From assembly GCA_947462495.1 (NCBI GenBank), contig CANHOY010000020.1:1-14975 (forward strand): 14,975 nt of DNA, in the 5' to 3' direction. Positions 1-6,909 of the stretch are shown one piece after another. Each line of letters starts with the position of its first letter. Positions within the stretch are counted from its first letter, which is position 1. Made by a program: the position numbers and the translations under genes. Under the pieces are notes generated by a model. That model worked only from the letters and a program-made list of their open reading frames with translations. It had not been told where the DNA came from and did no database searches. Origin of the DNA: Bacteroidota bacterium. GTDB taxonomy: Bacteria > Bacteroidota > Bacteroidia > Chitinophagales > Chitinophagaceae.

Positions 1-330
1 ACCTTGAACAAATCTCCAAATAATTAATTCAATTAAACTATCCGATTGGCCACACAAATAAGAAGCCACGGTAAAAATGATCATCGATACGATGTAATAA
101 TTTTTACGTCCAAAATATTCTGCTAAAAATCCTGTAAGTGGAATAATAATAACATTGGCAATCGCATAAGCGGTAATCACCCAACTTACATCTTCAATAC
201 TCACTCCCAAACTTCCAGAAATATCGTTTAAGGCAACATTGACAATAGAAGTATCTATCAGCTCCATAATAGCAGCTGATACAGTGGTAATTACAATAAT
301 GGTTCTTGCTAAGCCCTTAAGCGCTGCCAT
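1..330 (-). CDS. EmrB/QacA-type (DHA2) MFS drug efflux permease, N-terminal part
   Basis: I translated this frame by hand from ATG at 330; it stays open to the window edge (110 codons), so the C-terminal three quarters or more are missing. It is an inner-membrane proton-driven exporter of the 14-helix DHA2 branch of the major facilitator superfamily. Seen: helix 1 followed by the motif MELIDTSIVNVAL (residues 22-34, DHA2 motif D1), the motif A loop GFLAEYFGRK (67-76) between helices 2 and 3, and the start of motif B (RFVQG, 106-110). Its start lies 6 bases after the stop of the membrane fusion gene, so the two are surely co-transcribed and the proteins should pair as in EmrAB. No outer-membrane TolC-like gene is visible here; it may lie beyond the edge. 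The substrate cannot be told. Confidence 0.93.
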   Translation of the reverse strand, partial: MAALKGLARTIIVITTVSAAIMELIDTSIVNVALNDISGSLGVSIEDVSWVITAYAIANVIIIPLTGFLAEYFGRKNYYIVSMIIFTVASYLCGQSDSLIELIIWRFVQG

Positions 331-336
331 TCAAAA

Positions 337-1374
337 CTATTTGTCAACGGTGATAAATACGCTCATTCCTGCTCTCAATTTATTTTTGAAGGCAGCTTGA
401 TTGTTGATTGCAATTTTTACAGGTATTCTTTGTGTTACTTTAATAAAATTTCCACTAGAATTATCTGGAGGCAGCAATGAAAATTTTGCTCCCGTAGCAT
501 CACTTAAACTAAGTATAGATCCTTCTACAGCGAGGTCTGGATAAGCATCCACTCTGATATTTACTTTTTTTCCCTCTTGTAAACTTTCTAATTGACTTTC
601 TTTGAAATTAGCGACAATCCAATAACTACTATCATTGACAATAGAGAACAAAGGTGTTCCCGCTTGAACAAACTGACCTATATTAATATTCTTTTTCCCA
701 ATTTTCCCAGCACTTGGCGTGATTATTTTAGTATAAGATAATTTTAATTCGGTCTCTTTAATTTTAGTTTTTTTCATATCAATAAAAGCCAAGGCTCTAT
801 TAACATTTTCTTTTAAAACTGCAATTCTATTATTCGCTGTAGCCATTTCAGTTTGTGCATTACTTAATTCTTGATTGGCAGAGGACAATTGAAATTCAGT
901 TTCCTCCAATTGTTTTCTAGTAATAGCTTGCTCTTTAAATAAATTTTGATCACGAGATAAATCAGTAGTCGTCTTTTTTTGTTTGATTGTTTTTAAATCA
1001 ATAACTCCTTTATTATTTTTTAAAGATAAAATAGCATTTTCTAATTGCGCTTTAGCATTAGATACTTCGGCAAATGATTGTTGTAAATCGGCTTTTTGTT
1101 CTTCCAATTGCATTTGTAATTCTGCATCATCAATTTCAGCCACCAATTGATTTTGACCCACAGAATCGTAATCTTTGATGGAAATGGTTTTAACATATCC
1201 GCCAATTCTGGTTAATACGGGTACAATAGATGTTTCAATTTGAGCATTATCGGTCGTTTCATGTGTAATGGAGAAAATTACTTTTCTGCCTCCAAAATAA
1301 AGGGCGACTATCAATAGAACGCTAATAACTACTTTACGAATAGTAGCTTGTTTTTTAAGTTTTTGTTCCTCCAT
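337..1374 (-). CDS. HlyD/EmrA-family membrane fusion protein of an efflux pump
   Basis: Periplasmic adaptor linking the EmrB-like permease to an outer-membrane channel. From ATG at 1374 the protein has 345 residues, usual for EmrA. Seen in order: short cytoplasmic N terminus, one membrane helix (about 13-31), the first half of the barrel with TDNAQIE (41-47), a long Gln/Glu/Lys-rich alpha-helical hairpin (about 84-206), then the lipoyl/barrel return with PSAGKIG (220-226) and IGQFVQAGTPLFSIV. An in-frame TTG at 1401 would add nine residues. I prefer ATG 1374 because the nearest promoter-like -7 box (1410-1417) would put the transcript start almost on the TTG. It is followed at 6 bases by the permease. 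A 10-bp direct repeat upstream may be the operator. Family certain; start moderately sure. Confidence 0.93.
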   Translation of the reverse strand: MEEQKLKKQATIRKVVISVLLIVALYFGGRKVIFSITHETTDNAQIETSIVPVLTRIGGYVKTISIKDYDSVGQNQLVAEIDDAELQMQLEEQKADLQQSFAEVSNAKAQLENAILSLKNNKGVIDLKTIKQKKTTTDLSRDQNLFKEQAITRKQLEETEFQLSSANQELSNAQTEMATANNRIAVLKENVNRALAFIDMKKTKIKETELKLSYTKIITPSAGKIGKKNINIGQFVQAGTPLFSIVNDSSYWIVANFKESQLESLQEGKKVNIRVDAYPDLAVEGSILSLSDATGAKFSLLPPDNSSGNFIKVTQRIPVKIAINNQAAFKNKLRAGMSVFITVDK

Positions 1375-1445
1375 ATAAGTATTTTGAATTAAGGTGCTCA
1401 ATAAGGCTGCAAATTAATATAAATCTACTAGACAGCTTTGTAAAG

Positions 1446-1476
1446 TTGAACACATAACAATTTGAACACATGTCAA
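1446..1476. promoter_or_regulatory. Candidate operator upstream of the efflux operon
   Basis: The 10-base word TTGAACACAT occurs twice, at 1446-1455 and 1462-1471, exactly 16 bases apart. The second copy continues into an imperfect dyad, TTGA-N7-TCAA, at 1462-1476. A one-mismatch -7 box (TTAATTTG on the minus strand, 1417-1410) lies downstream towards the efflux genes, with no good -33 TTG at the right distance. Direct repeats ahead of a multidrug operon suggest binding by a TetR-, MarR- or AraC-type regulator, but no regulator gene is next to it. The repeat is seen; the role is inferred. Confidence 0.4.
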
Positions 1477-1531
1477 AATTGGGATGCCAAATAATTTAGC
1501 TCCTAAACTTTCAAATTAATAAATGATACTG

Positions 1532-3688
1532 CTACTTAAGTGCATAAGCAACATAAGCATCTCCCGATTTAGTGCCTAATTTTCCGCCACCACAGGCTAT
1601 TACTACATATTGTTTACCCTGATAGCTATATACAGTGGGTGTTGCAAAGCCAGGTGCAGGTAAAGTGGTTTCCCAAAGTAACTTGCCATTATTTTTATTA
1701 AACGCTCTAAACTTGCCATCTCTCGTAGCCGCAATAAACAATACGCCACCCGCAGTGACCACCGGACCTCCATAATTTTCTGTTCCTGAATGAATGCCTT
1801 TGGCCAGTAATTCAGGATAATCGCCTAAAGTATCTTTCCATATAATTTTTCCAGTATTCAAATTAATGGCATTCAGTGTTCCCCAAGGAGGAGTTACCGC
1901 AGGATAGCCTTCTTTGGTTAAAAATTTATTATAACCAGTAGAAGTATAGGCCATTTTCCAATAAGGGTCTTCTTTTTTATTCGGTGGTGTATAAGCTAGT
2001 TTTTGCTTTTCCTTGATGTCCAATACATAAGTAGAAAGCGCCTCTGCTTCTTCTTTTTTTAGTCGCTTAAAGGAGGGCATCATTCTTCTTCCACTTGCCA
2101 ACAGTTCAGTAAAACTAGTGGTTGTATATTTTTTTTCTGCTCCAATAATGGTAGGATAATTACCTGAACCTTTTCTTTCTACTCCATGGCAGGCGGCACA
2201 ATTATTCATATAAATTCTTTTACCAGCCAATTCATTGGTCTCTTTCTTAGGTGCTTGATGTTTATTTTCAATCATCGTTAATATCCATGGCATTTCATTG
2301 GCATTGACATACATTACGCCAGTGGTAGGATCATAGGCAGGTCCACCCCATTCAGCACCCCCATCAAATCCTGGAAAAATAACGGTTCCCTTTTTGGAAG
2401 TTGGGTTGTATATAAAACCTGAATTCACACTCGCCAATTTAGCTTTAATGTCTTCATAAGAAGAATCAGGAATGAAATGATTTAAGTCTTTTTCAGTCAT
2501 TGATTGTCTTGCAAAGGGTTCTATAAAAGTAGGCCATGGTTGGGTGGGAGATAATTTTTCTCCTACTAACTCAGACTCATGTGGAACGGGCCTTTCTTCT
2601 ATAGGGTAAATGGGCTTTCCTGTAAGCCTATCTAATAAAAAGATAAAACCTGATTTGGTAGGTTGCGCAATGGCTTCTATTTTTTTACCGTCTTTTGTAA
2701 TGGTTACTAAAGCAGGTGCCGTTGGTAAATCTCTATCCCAAACATCATGATGTACTGTTTGAAAATGCCAGATTCTTTTACCTGTTGCCGCATCCAATGC
2801 TAAAACAGAATTAGCATATAGATTATCACCTAAACGCTTGCCTCCATAAAAATCATAGGAAGCAGAACCAATAGGTGCATAAACAATTCCCTTTGCTTCA
2901 TCCATACTAAACCCCGACCAGGAATTGGCACCACCAATATGTTTCCATGCTTCCTTATCTTCCCAACTTTCATAACCTGCTTCACCAGGTTGTGGAATAG
3001 TATGAAATATCCAACGCAATTTACCAGAGTGCACATCATAGGCTCTAATAAAACCTGGTGCTGCTGCTGGACCTTCATCCACTCTGGTACTAAGAATAAT
3101 TAAATCTTTATAAATAATACCTGGGCTAGTCATAGCAACATATAAATCTTGTACTTCTCGGCCTAAGTCATTATGTAAATCTAATTTACCAGCATTCCCA
3201 AATTCTTGAATGGGCTTTCCTGTGATGGCATCGATACAAAATAAATTAGACCCTACTCCATAAAACAATCTCTTTGTTTTATCATCTGCATAATAGGTAA
3301 CTCCTCTACAAACATTCATTGAAAAATATCCAGCCCCTTTATAATCATTGTTATTAGTATCAAATGGATCAAAAATCCAATTTTGAATTCCCGTAGCCGC
3401 ATTCAATGCCATTAATTTTAAAGTGGGGGACACCGCATACAATAAATCATTAACAACAATTGAATTAAACTGCATTTGAGTATGCTCACTAGTATCCCCT
3501 GTATGAAATTCCCAGGCTTTGGTTAAATGCACTACATTATTGGTATCAATTTCGGTTAATCCCGAATACCTGACATTTTCTTTACTACCTCCATACACTT
3601 CCCATTTGCCTAAAGAAGTATTTTTAGTGGTACAGGAAATCATTAAAGAAATAAAAAAGATAGAATAGTAGTAGGCATTTTTTTTCAT
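1532..3688 (-). CDS. Lipoprotein PQQ-dependent dehydrogenase with inserted cytochrome c domain
   Basis: Quinoprotein that oxidises a sugar or alcohol in the periplasm and passes electrons to its own heme c. Of 718 residues, 1-19 are a lipoprotein signal (lipobox LMISC, Cys19). The propeller starts with the family hallmark W-x-V-Y-G-G...RYS (29-42) and contains repeated A-x-T-G-K-x-x-W blades and HHDVWDRD (313-320). At about 485-555 a cytochrome c domain is inserted: heme motif CAACH (497-501) and probable axial Met in MMP (536-538). Propeller blades then resume (601-718). No adjacent-cysteine pair typical of methanol/ethanol dehydrogenases was seen, so a glucose-dehydrogenase-like branch is likelier; the substrate is unknown. 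No PQQ synthesis genes are present, so PQQ must come from elsewhere in the genome or from outside. It has its own promoter (3713-3743). Confidence 0.92.
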   Translation of the reverse strand: MKKNAYYYSIFFISLMISCTTKNTSLGKWEVYGGSKENVRYSGLTEIDTNNVVHLTKAWEFHTGDTSEHTQMQFNSIVVNDLLYAVSPTLKLMALNAATGIQNWIFDPFDTNNNDYKGAGYFSMNVCRGVTYYADDKTKRLFYGVGSNLFCIDAITGKPIQEFGNAGKLDLHNDLGREVQDLYVAMTSPGIIYKDLIILSTRVDEGPAAAPGFIRAYDVHSGKLRWIFHTIPQPGEAGYESWEDKEAWKHIGGANSWSGFSMDEAKGIVYAPIGSASYDFYGGKRLGDNLYANSVLALDAATGKRIWHFQTVHHDVWDRDLPTAPALVTITKDGKKIEAIAQPTKSGFIFLLDRLTGKPIYPIEERPVPHESELVGEKLSPTQPWPTFIEPFARQSMTEKDLNHFIPDSSYEDIKAKLASVNSGFIYNPTSKKGTVIFPGFDGGAEWGGPAYDPTTGVMYVNANEMPWILTMIENKHQAPKKETNELAGKRIYMNNCAACHGVERKGSGNYPTIIGAEKKYTTTSFTELLASGRRMMPSFKRLKKEEAEALSTYVLDIKEKQKLAYTPPNKKEDPYWKMAYTSTGYNKFLTKEGYPAVTPPWGTLNAINLNTGKIIWKDTLGDYPELLAKGIHSGTENYGGPVVTAGGVLFIAATRDGKFRAFNKNNGKLLWETTLPAPGFATPTVYSYQGKQYVVIACGGGKLGTKSGDAYVAYALK

Positions 3689-3712
3689 AAAGCAATTTTA
3701 AATAAGGTATGT

Positions 3713-3743
3713 CAAATGTAATGATATTAATGTTTGAAGTCAA
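3713..3743 (-). promoter_or_regulatory. Bacteroidota-type promoter of the PQQ dehydrogenase gene
   Basis: On the minus strand a -33 TTG (3743-3741) is followed after exactly 20 bases by TACATTTG (3720-3713), a full match to the Bacteroidota -7 consensus TAnnTTTG. Transcription would start near 3706, giving a leader of about 18 bases before ATG 3688. It lies just beyond the terminator of the preceding gene on the same strand, so the dehydrogenase is a separate transcription unit. Confidence 0.7.
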
Positions 3744-3787
3744 TCTCTTAACCTGCATTAAATGACCCATTAGGCTACCTTAAATTA

Positions 3788-3825
3788 ATAAAAAATAGCC
3801 ACCCAGTGGACGCTGGATGGCTATT
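3788..3825 (-). terminator. Rho-independent terminator of the MBL-rhodanese gene
   Basis: Bases 3794-3806 and 3813-3825 form a 13-bp stem (one G-U pair read on the minus strand) around a 6-base loop. On the minus strand the stem runs into TTTT and further T-rich sequence. It lies 38 bases past the stop of the metallo-beta-lactamase/rhodanese gene and ends that transcript before the PQQ dehydrogenase promoter. Confidence 0.85.
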
Positions 3826-3863
3826 ATATAAGTATATTTTAAAAATATTACTAACTGCTTGAT

Positions 3864-5288
3864 TTATAACAATAAACTAGTGGGTATAGAGAAATCTGTC
3901 ATCTTAAATTGCTTAGACTCTTTTAGTTCTTTAAACCCTCCTTTAATATCAATTAAATTTTTGAAACCTCTTGCTTTTAAAATAGATATAAAAATCATGG
4001 AACGATAGCCCCCTGCACAATGAACATAGTAAGTTTTTTCTTTGTCAATGGAGGCCATGCTTTCATTGATAAAATCCAGCGGCGCATTTTGTACTCCTTT
4101 AATATGCTCGCTATTAAATTCTGAGGCTTTTCTAACATCTAAAATAGAAATGGAAGGATCGTTGGATTTAATTTGAACCAACGCTTGTGTATCTATAGAA
4201 CTAATATGATCTATTTCTTTTCCTGCTTTTACCCAGGCTTCCAATCCACCTTCTAAATAGCCAATGGTATAATCATAACCAACACGCGCTAATCTAGTAA
4301 TGATTTCTAATTCTCTTCCTTCCTCTGCAACCAATAAAATTTTTTGTTTGATATCTGGAATCATCGCACCAACCCATGGCGCAAAACTTCCATCTATACC
4401 AATATTAATTGAATTAGGAATAAATCCTTTGGCAAATGTTTGTGCATCACGTGTATCTAAAATTAAGGCATTGGTTTCGTTGGCTGCTGCTTCAAAAGCG
4501 GAAGCACTCAGTGCATGCTGCCCTCTTTCTAAAACTTGATCAATACTTTCATACCCTTCTATGTTCATCATTACATTTAATGGAAAATAGCCAGGAGGCG
4601 CTACCAGCCCATCTAATACTGCGGTCACAAATTCTTCTTTACTTAATTTTGGATCCAATGCATAATTGGTTTGTTTTTGATGTCCTAAAGTATCCTGTGT
4701 CTCTGTACTCATTTTTTTTCCACAAGCACTTCCTGCGCCATGTGCTGGATAAATTACAATCGAATCAGACAAGGGCATTATTTTATTTTGCAAAGAATCA
4801 AATAAATATCCTGCTAAAATTTCTTGCGTAAGTTCTGATTTTATTTTTTGTGCTAAGTCGGGGCGCCCAACATCTCCTATAAATAAAGTATCGCCACTAA
4901 ATAAAGCCGTTTCTTTGCCTTCTTCATCTAATAATAAATAACAAGTACTTTCCATCGTATGGCCTGGGGTATGCAACACTTTTATTTTTACTTTTCCTAG
5001 AGTAATCTCTTCGCCATCTTTAGCAGCATAAAATTCAAAAGCCGGCGCTGCATTGGGGCCATATACAATTTTAGCACCCGTTTTTTTAGCAAGGTCAATA
5101 TGTCCCGATACAAAATCAGCATGAAAATGAGTCTCTAAAACATACTTAATTTTTGCTTTGTCCAAAGCCGCTTTGTTGATATAGGGTTGCACTTCTCTTA
5201 ATGGGTCAATAATTGCCACTTCGCCATCACTCATAATATAATAGGCTCCTTGGGCCAAACATCCAGTATATATTTGTTCTACTTTCAT
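3864..5288 (-). CDS. Persulfide-dioxygenase-like MBL-fold protein with two rhodanese domains
   Basis: Cytoplasmic sulfur enzyme of the ETHE1/CstB/Blh class; by family it would oxidise glutathione or other low-molecular-weight persulfide to sulfite, with rhodanese sulfur transfer. Of 474 residues, 1-210 are the metallo-beta-lactamase domain: THFHADF (53-59), PGH (108-110), SGD (131-133) and PAHGAGSACG (181-190). The HxHxDH motif ends in Phe59 rather than His, fitting a single iron held by His56, His110 and Asp133. Rhodanese 1 (about 265-355) has AEEGREL (321-327) where the active loop should be and no Cys, so it is probably inactive. Rhodanese 2 (about 365-455) has the intact loop CAGGYRS (Cys424). 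It diverges from the TauE permease, with Crp-like operators between and its own terminator. Confidence 0.93.
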   Translation of the reverse strand: MKVEQIYTGCLAQGAYYIMSDGEVAIIDPLREVQPYINKAALDKAKIKYVLETHFHADFVSGHIDLAKKTGAKIVYGPNAAPAFEFYAAKDGEEITLGKVKIKVLHTPGHTMESTCYLLLDEEGKETALFSGDTLFIGDVGRPDLAQKIKSELTQEILAGYLFDSLQNKIMPLSDSIVIYPAHGAGSACGKKMSTETQDTLGHQKQTNYALDPKLSKEEFVTAVLDGLVAPPGYFPLNVMMNIEGYESIDQVLERGQHALSASAFEAAANETNALILDTRDAQTFAKGFIPNSINIGIDGSFAPWVGAMIPDIKQKILLVAEEGRELEIITRLARVGYDYTIGYLEGGLEAWVKAGKEIDHISSIDTQALVQIKSNDPSISILDVRKASEFNSEHIKGVQNAPLDFINESMASIDKEKTYYVHCAGGYRSMIFISILKARGFKNLIDIKGGFKELKESKQFKMTDFSIPTSLLL

Positions 5289-5336
5289 AATAGGTTATTA
5301 ATAGATCAAAGTTGCTCTATAAAATTAGCAAATACC

Positions 5337-5350
5337 GTGACAAAAATCAC
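5337..5350. promoter_or_regulatory. Crp/Fnr-type operator, perfect GTGA-N6-TCAC dyad
   Basis: GTGACAAAAATCAC is a perfect dyad with the spacing of a CRP-family site. On the minus strand the best -7 box towards the MBL-rhodanese gene is CAACTTTG (5314-5307, one mismatch to TAnnTTTG) and no -33 TTG lies at the right distance. With transcription from about 5302, the dyad centre would sit near -41.5, the classic class II activator position. No Crp/Fnr regulator is encoded in this window. Confidence 0.6.
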
Positions 5351-5400
5351 TTTTAATAGAAAAATATAAATTTCTAATTGGATCCCCTAATAAAAAGCCC

Positions 5401-5422
5401 TTAAGTGACAATTAGTACTTAA
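5401..5422. promoter_or_regulatory. Second Crp/Fnr-like dyad, TTAAGT-N10-ACTTAA
   Basis: This dyad has perfect 6-base arms. Read from 5405 it gives GTGACAATTAGTACTT, identical at 12 of 16 positions to the other operator (GTGACAAAAATCACTT, 5337-5352), and its centre of symmetry coincides with that of the Crp-like core. A one-mismatch -7 box, GAAATTTG (5441-5448), precedes the TauE start at 5464; transcription from about 5453 would again place this site near -41.5. The two sites thus appear to serve the two divergent genes. Confidence 0.5.
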
Positions 5423-5463
5423 ATTGTAACTCGGTTTTCAGAAATTTGTTAAAAAATAATTAA

Positions 5464-6267
5464 ATGCATTTTCTAGGTTATCTCGCTTCAATACTTATCG
5501 GCATTTCTTTAGGACTCATTGGAAGTGGGGGATCCATTTTAACGGTTCCCGTATTGGTGTATCTTTTTCAGGTAGAACCTTTATTAGCTACTACCTATTC
5601 ACTGTGTATTGTTGGCTTAAGTAGTATTGCAGGGGTGATCTCACGCTTAAAACAAAACTTAGTTGATTTTAAAACACTTTTTATTTTTGGTATTCCTTCC
5701 ATTTTTGGTGTTTTTTTAGCTAGAAAATATCTACTCCCTGCCATTCCTGAGGTAATGACTTTTGGAAAAAGCATTTTAGTAACCAAGGGCCATTTTATCA
5801 TGTTGTTTTTTGCTATTCTCATGTTAGTATCCGCATTGTCCATGATTCTTGGAAAAAATAAAAAAGAACAAGAAGGGATTATCCCTATTTACGGATTTAC
5901 CTTAATGATTGTAGGATTACTTGAAGGTTTATTAACCGGTATCGTTGGAGCAGGTGGTGGTTTTTTGATTATTCCAGCCCTAGTCATTTTAGCAAAATTG
6001 CCAATGAAAAAAGCAATTGCCTCCTCCCTAGTTATCATAAGTATTAAATCACTAGTTGGCTTTACCGGTGACCTTTTTCATACGACTGTAGATTGGTCAT
6101 TTTTATATAAAATTATTATTCTAGCCACCCTTGGTATCATTACTGGAAATTATTTAAATAAGAAAATGGATGGGGCTAAGTTAAAAAAAGGATTTGGCGT
6201 ATTTGTGCTTGGCATGTCTTTGTTCATCCTTATTGAACAATTTTTCTTTTCTAATTTAATCAAATAG
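5464..6267 (+). CDS. TauE/SafE (TSUP) family permease, probable sulfur-anion exporter
   Basis: Inner-membrane protein of 267 residues, usual for the TSUP family, whose members move sulfite, sulfoacetate, thiosulfate or other anions. It shows about eight hydrophobic segments in two repeats. Each repeat carries the family signature: GSGGSILTVPVLV (20-32) in the first and VGAGGGFLIIPALV (161-174) in the second. ATG 5464 is directly in front of the first helix, as expected. It faces the persulfide-dioxygenase-like gene head to head and is followed by the YeeE pair. If the dioxygenase makes sulfite, this permease could export it; that is inference from context. The Crp-like dyad at 5401-5422 probably controls it. 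Confidence 0.93.
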   Translation: MHFLGYLASILIGISLGLIGSGGSILTVPVLVYLFQVEPLLATTYSLCIVGLSSIAGVISRLKQNLVDFKTLFIFGIPSIFGVFLARKYLLPAIPEVMTFGKSILVTKGHFIMLFFAILMLVSALSMILGKNKKEQEGIIPIYGFTLMIVGLLEGLLTGIVGAGGGFLIIPALVILAKLPMKKAIASSLVIISIKSLVGFTGDLFHTTVDWSFLYKIIILATLGIITGNYLNKKMDGAKLKKGFGVFVLGMSLFILIEQFFFSNLIK

Positions 6268-6273
6268 AACTTA

Positions 6274-6304
6274 TTGGAGAAATGATAGTAATCTACTATA
6301 TTTG
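6274..6304 (+). promoter_or_regulatory. Bacteroidota-type promoter of the yeeE-like gene
   Basis: TTG at 6274-6276, then 20 bases, then TATATTTG at 6297-6304: a full match to the -33/-7 consensus. Transcription would start near 6310, about 20 bases before ATG 6330. It shows that the two YeeE-type genes can be transcribed apart from the TauE gene, and it excludes the in-frame ATG at 6282, which lies upstream of the -7 box. Confidence 0.75.
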
Positions 6305-6319
6305 TAGACTTATACAAAT
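6292..6319. promoter_or_regulatory. Nested operator-like dyads over the yeeE promoter
   Basis: Two perfect dyads overlap the -7 box and the likely transcript start: TCTAC-N7-GTAGA at 6292-6308, and ATTTGTA-N6-TACAAAT at 6300-6319. A protein bound here would block polymerase, so repression is the likely mode. The second dyad has the N6 spacing of Crp/Fnr sites but not the GTGA core seen upstream of TauE, so a different regulator is possible. Confidence 0.45.
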
Positions 6320-6329
6320 TGGTACTACT

Positions 6330-6905
6330 ATGAACGAATTTATCCAAACAGTTTCAACACCTTGGCCCTGGTATGTGGCTGGAGCTTTGATAGGACTCAC
6401 TGTTCCCACCTTATTGATTATTGGAAATAAAACTTTTGGAATCTCGTCCAATTTGCGTCATTTATGTGCAGCTTGTTTTCCTGCCAATATTTCCTTTTTT
6501 AAATACGATTGGAAAAAAGAAAGCTGGAATCTATTTTTTATTGTTGGCATTATCATAGGTGCTTTTATGGCAACTCACTATTTAACGAACCCTGCATTAA
6601 TAAAAATAAATCCTGTCTTAGAACAAGAATTAACTAATCAAGGCATCACCGATTTTAAAAATTTATTGCCCAAGGATCTTTTTAGTTTTGAAGCCCTGTT
6701 CACTTTGAGGGGTTTTATATTAATGGTAGTAGGGGGATTCTTAGTAGGATTTGGCACTAGATATGCTAATGGATGTACTTCAGGCCATTCTATCATGGGG
6801 TTAAGTAATTTACAATGGCCTTCCTTAGTAGCCACCATTTGCTTTATGTTAGGAGGTTTTATAATGACCAATTTTATATTGCCTTATATTTTACAATTAA
6901 AATAA
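6330..6905 (+). CDS. YeeE/YedE-family sulfur transporter subunit (first half)
   Basis: Integral membrane protein of the YeeE/YedE family, whose studied member TsuA takes up thiosulfate. From ATG 6330 it has 191 residues, about half a full-length YeeE. A longer frame from ATG 6282 is rejected because the promoter -7 box (6297-6304) lies inside it. Seen: hydrophobic segments near 13-33, 66-82, 125-143 and 164-188, and conserved Cys positions HLCAACF (44-50, Cys46 and Cys49) and NGCTSGHSIMG (147-157, Cys149). Cysteines lining the path bind thiosulfate in TsuA, so these are probably functional. The next gene, 4 bases on, supplies the matching second half; together they resemble one split transporter. 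Confidence 0.9.
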   Translation: MNEFIQTVSTPWPWYVAGALIGLTVPTLLIIGNKTFGISSNLRHLCAACFPANISFFKYDWKKESWNLFFIVGIIIGAFMATHYLTNPALIKINPVLEQELTNQGITDFKNLLPKDLFSFEALFTLRGFILMVVGGFLVGFGTRYANGCTSGHSIMGLSNLQWPSLVATICFMLGGFIMTNFILPYILQLK

Positions 6906-6909
6906 AATA

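Noticed and set aside
1375..1401. TTG start at 1401 for the EmrA-like gene.
   Set aside because: TTG starts are rare in Bacteroidota and this one almost coincides with the predicted transcript start; ATG 1374 directly precedes a typical EmrA N terminus.
1495..1507. Small hairpin after the PQQ dehydrogenase stop as a terminator.
   Set aside because: It has only a 5-bp AT-rich stem with a 3-base loop and no continuous T run, so it is not convincing.
2830..3078. An 82-codon minus-strand frame within the PQQ dehydrogenase gene.
   Set aside because: It is a shifted frame of the same gene with no recognisable features.
4300..4831. Two overlapping plus-strand frames inside the MBL-rhodanese gene.
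   Set aside because: They are antisense to a protein with clear catalytic motifs, and their translations show no domain.
6282..6329. Extending the YeeE-like protein to ATG 6282.
   Set aside because: The added 16 residues would encode the -7 box and dyads, and the ATG is upstream of the predicted transcript start.
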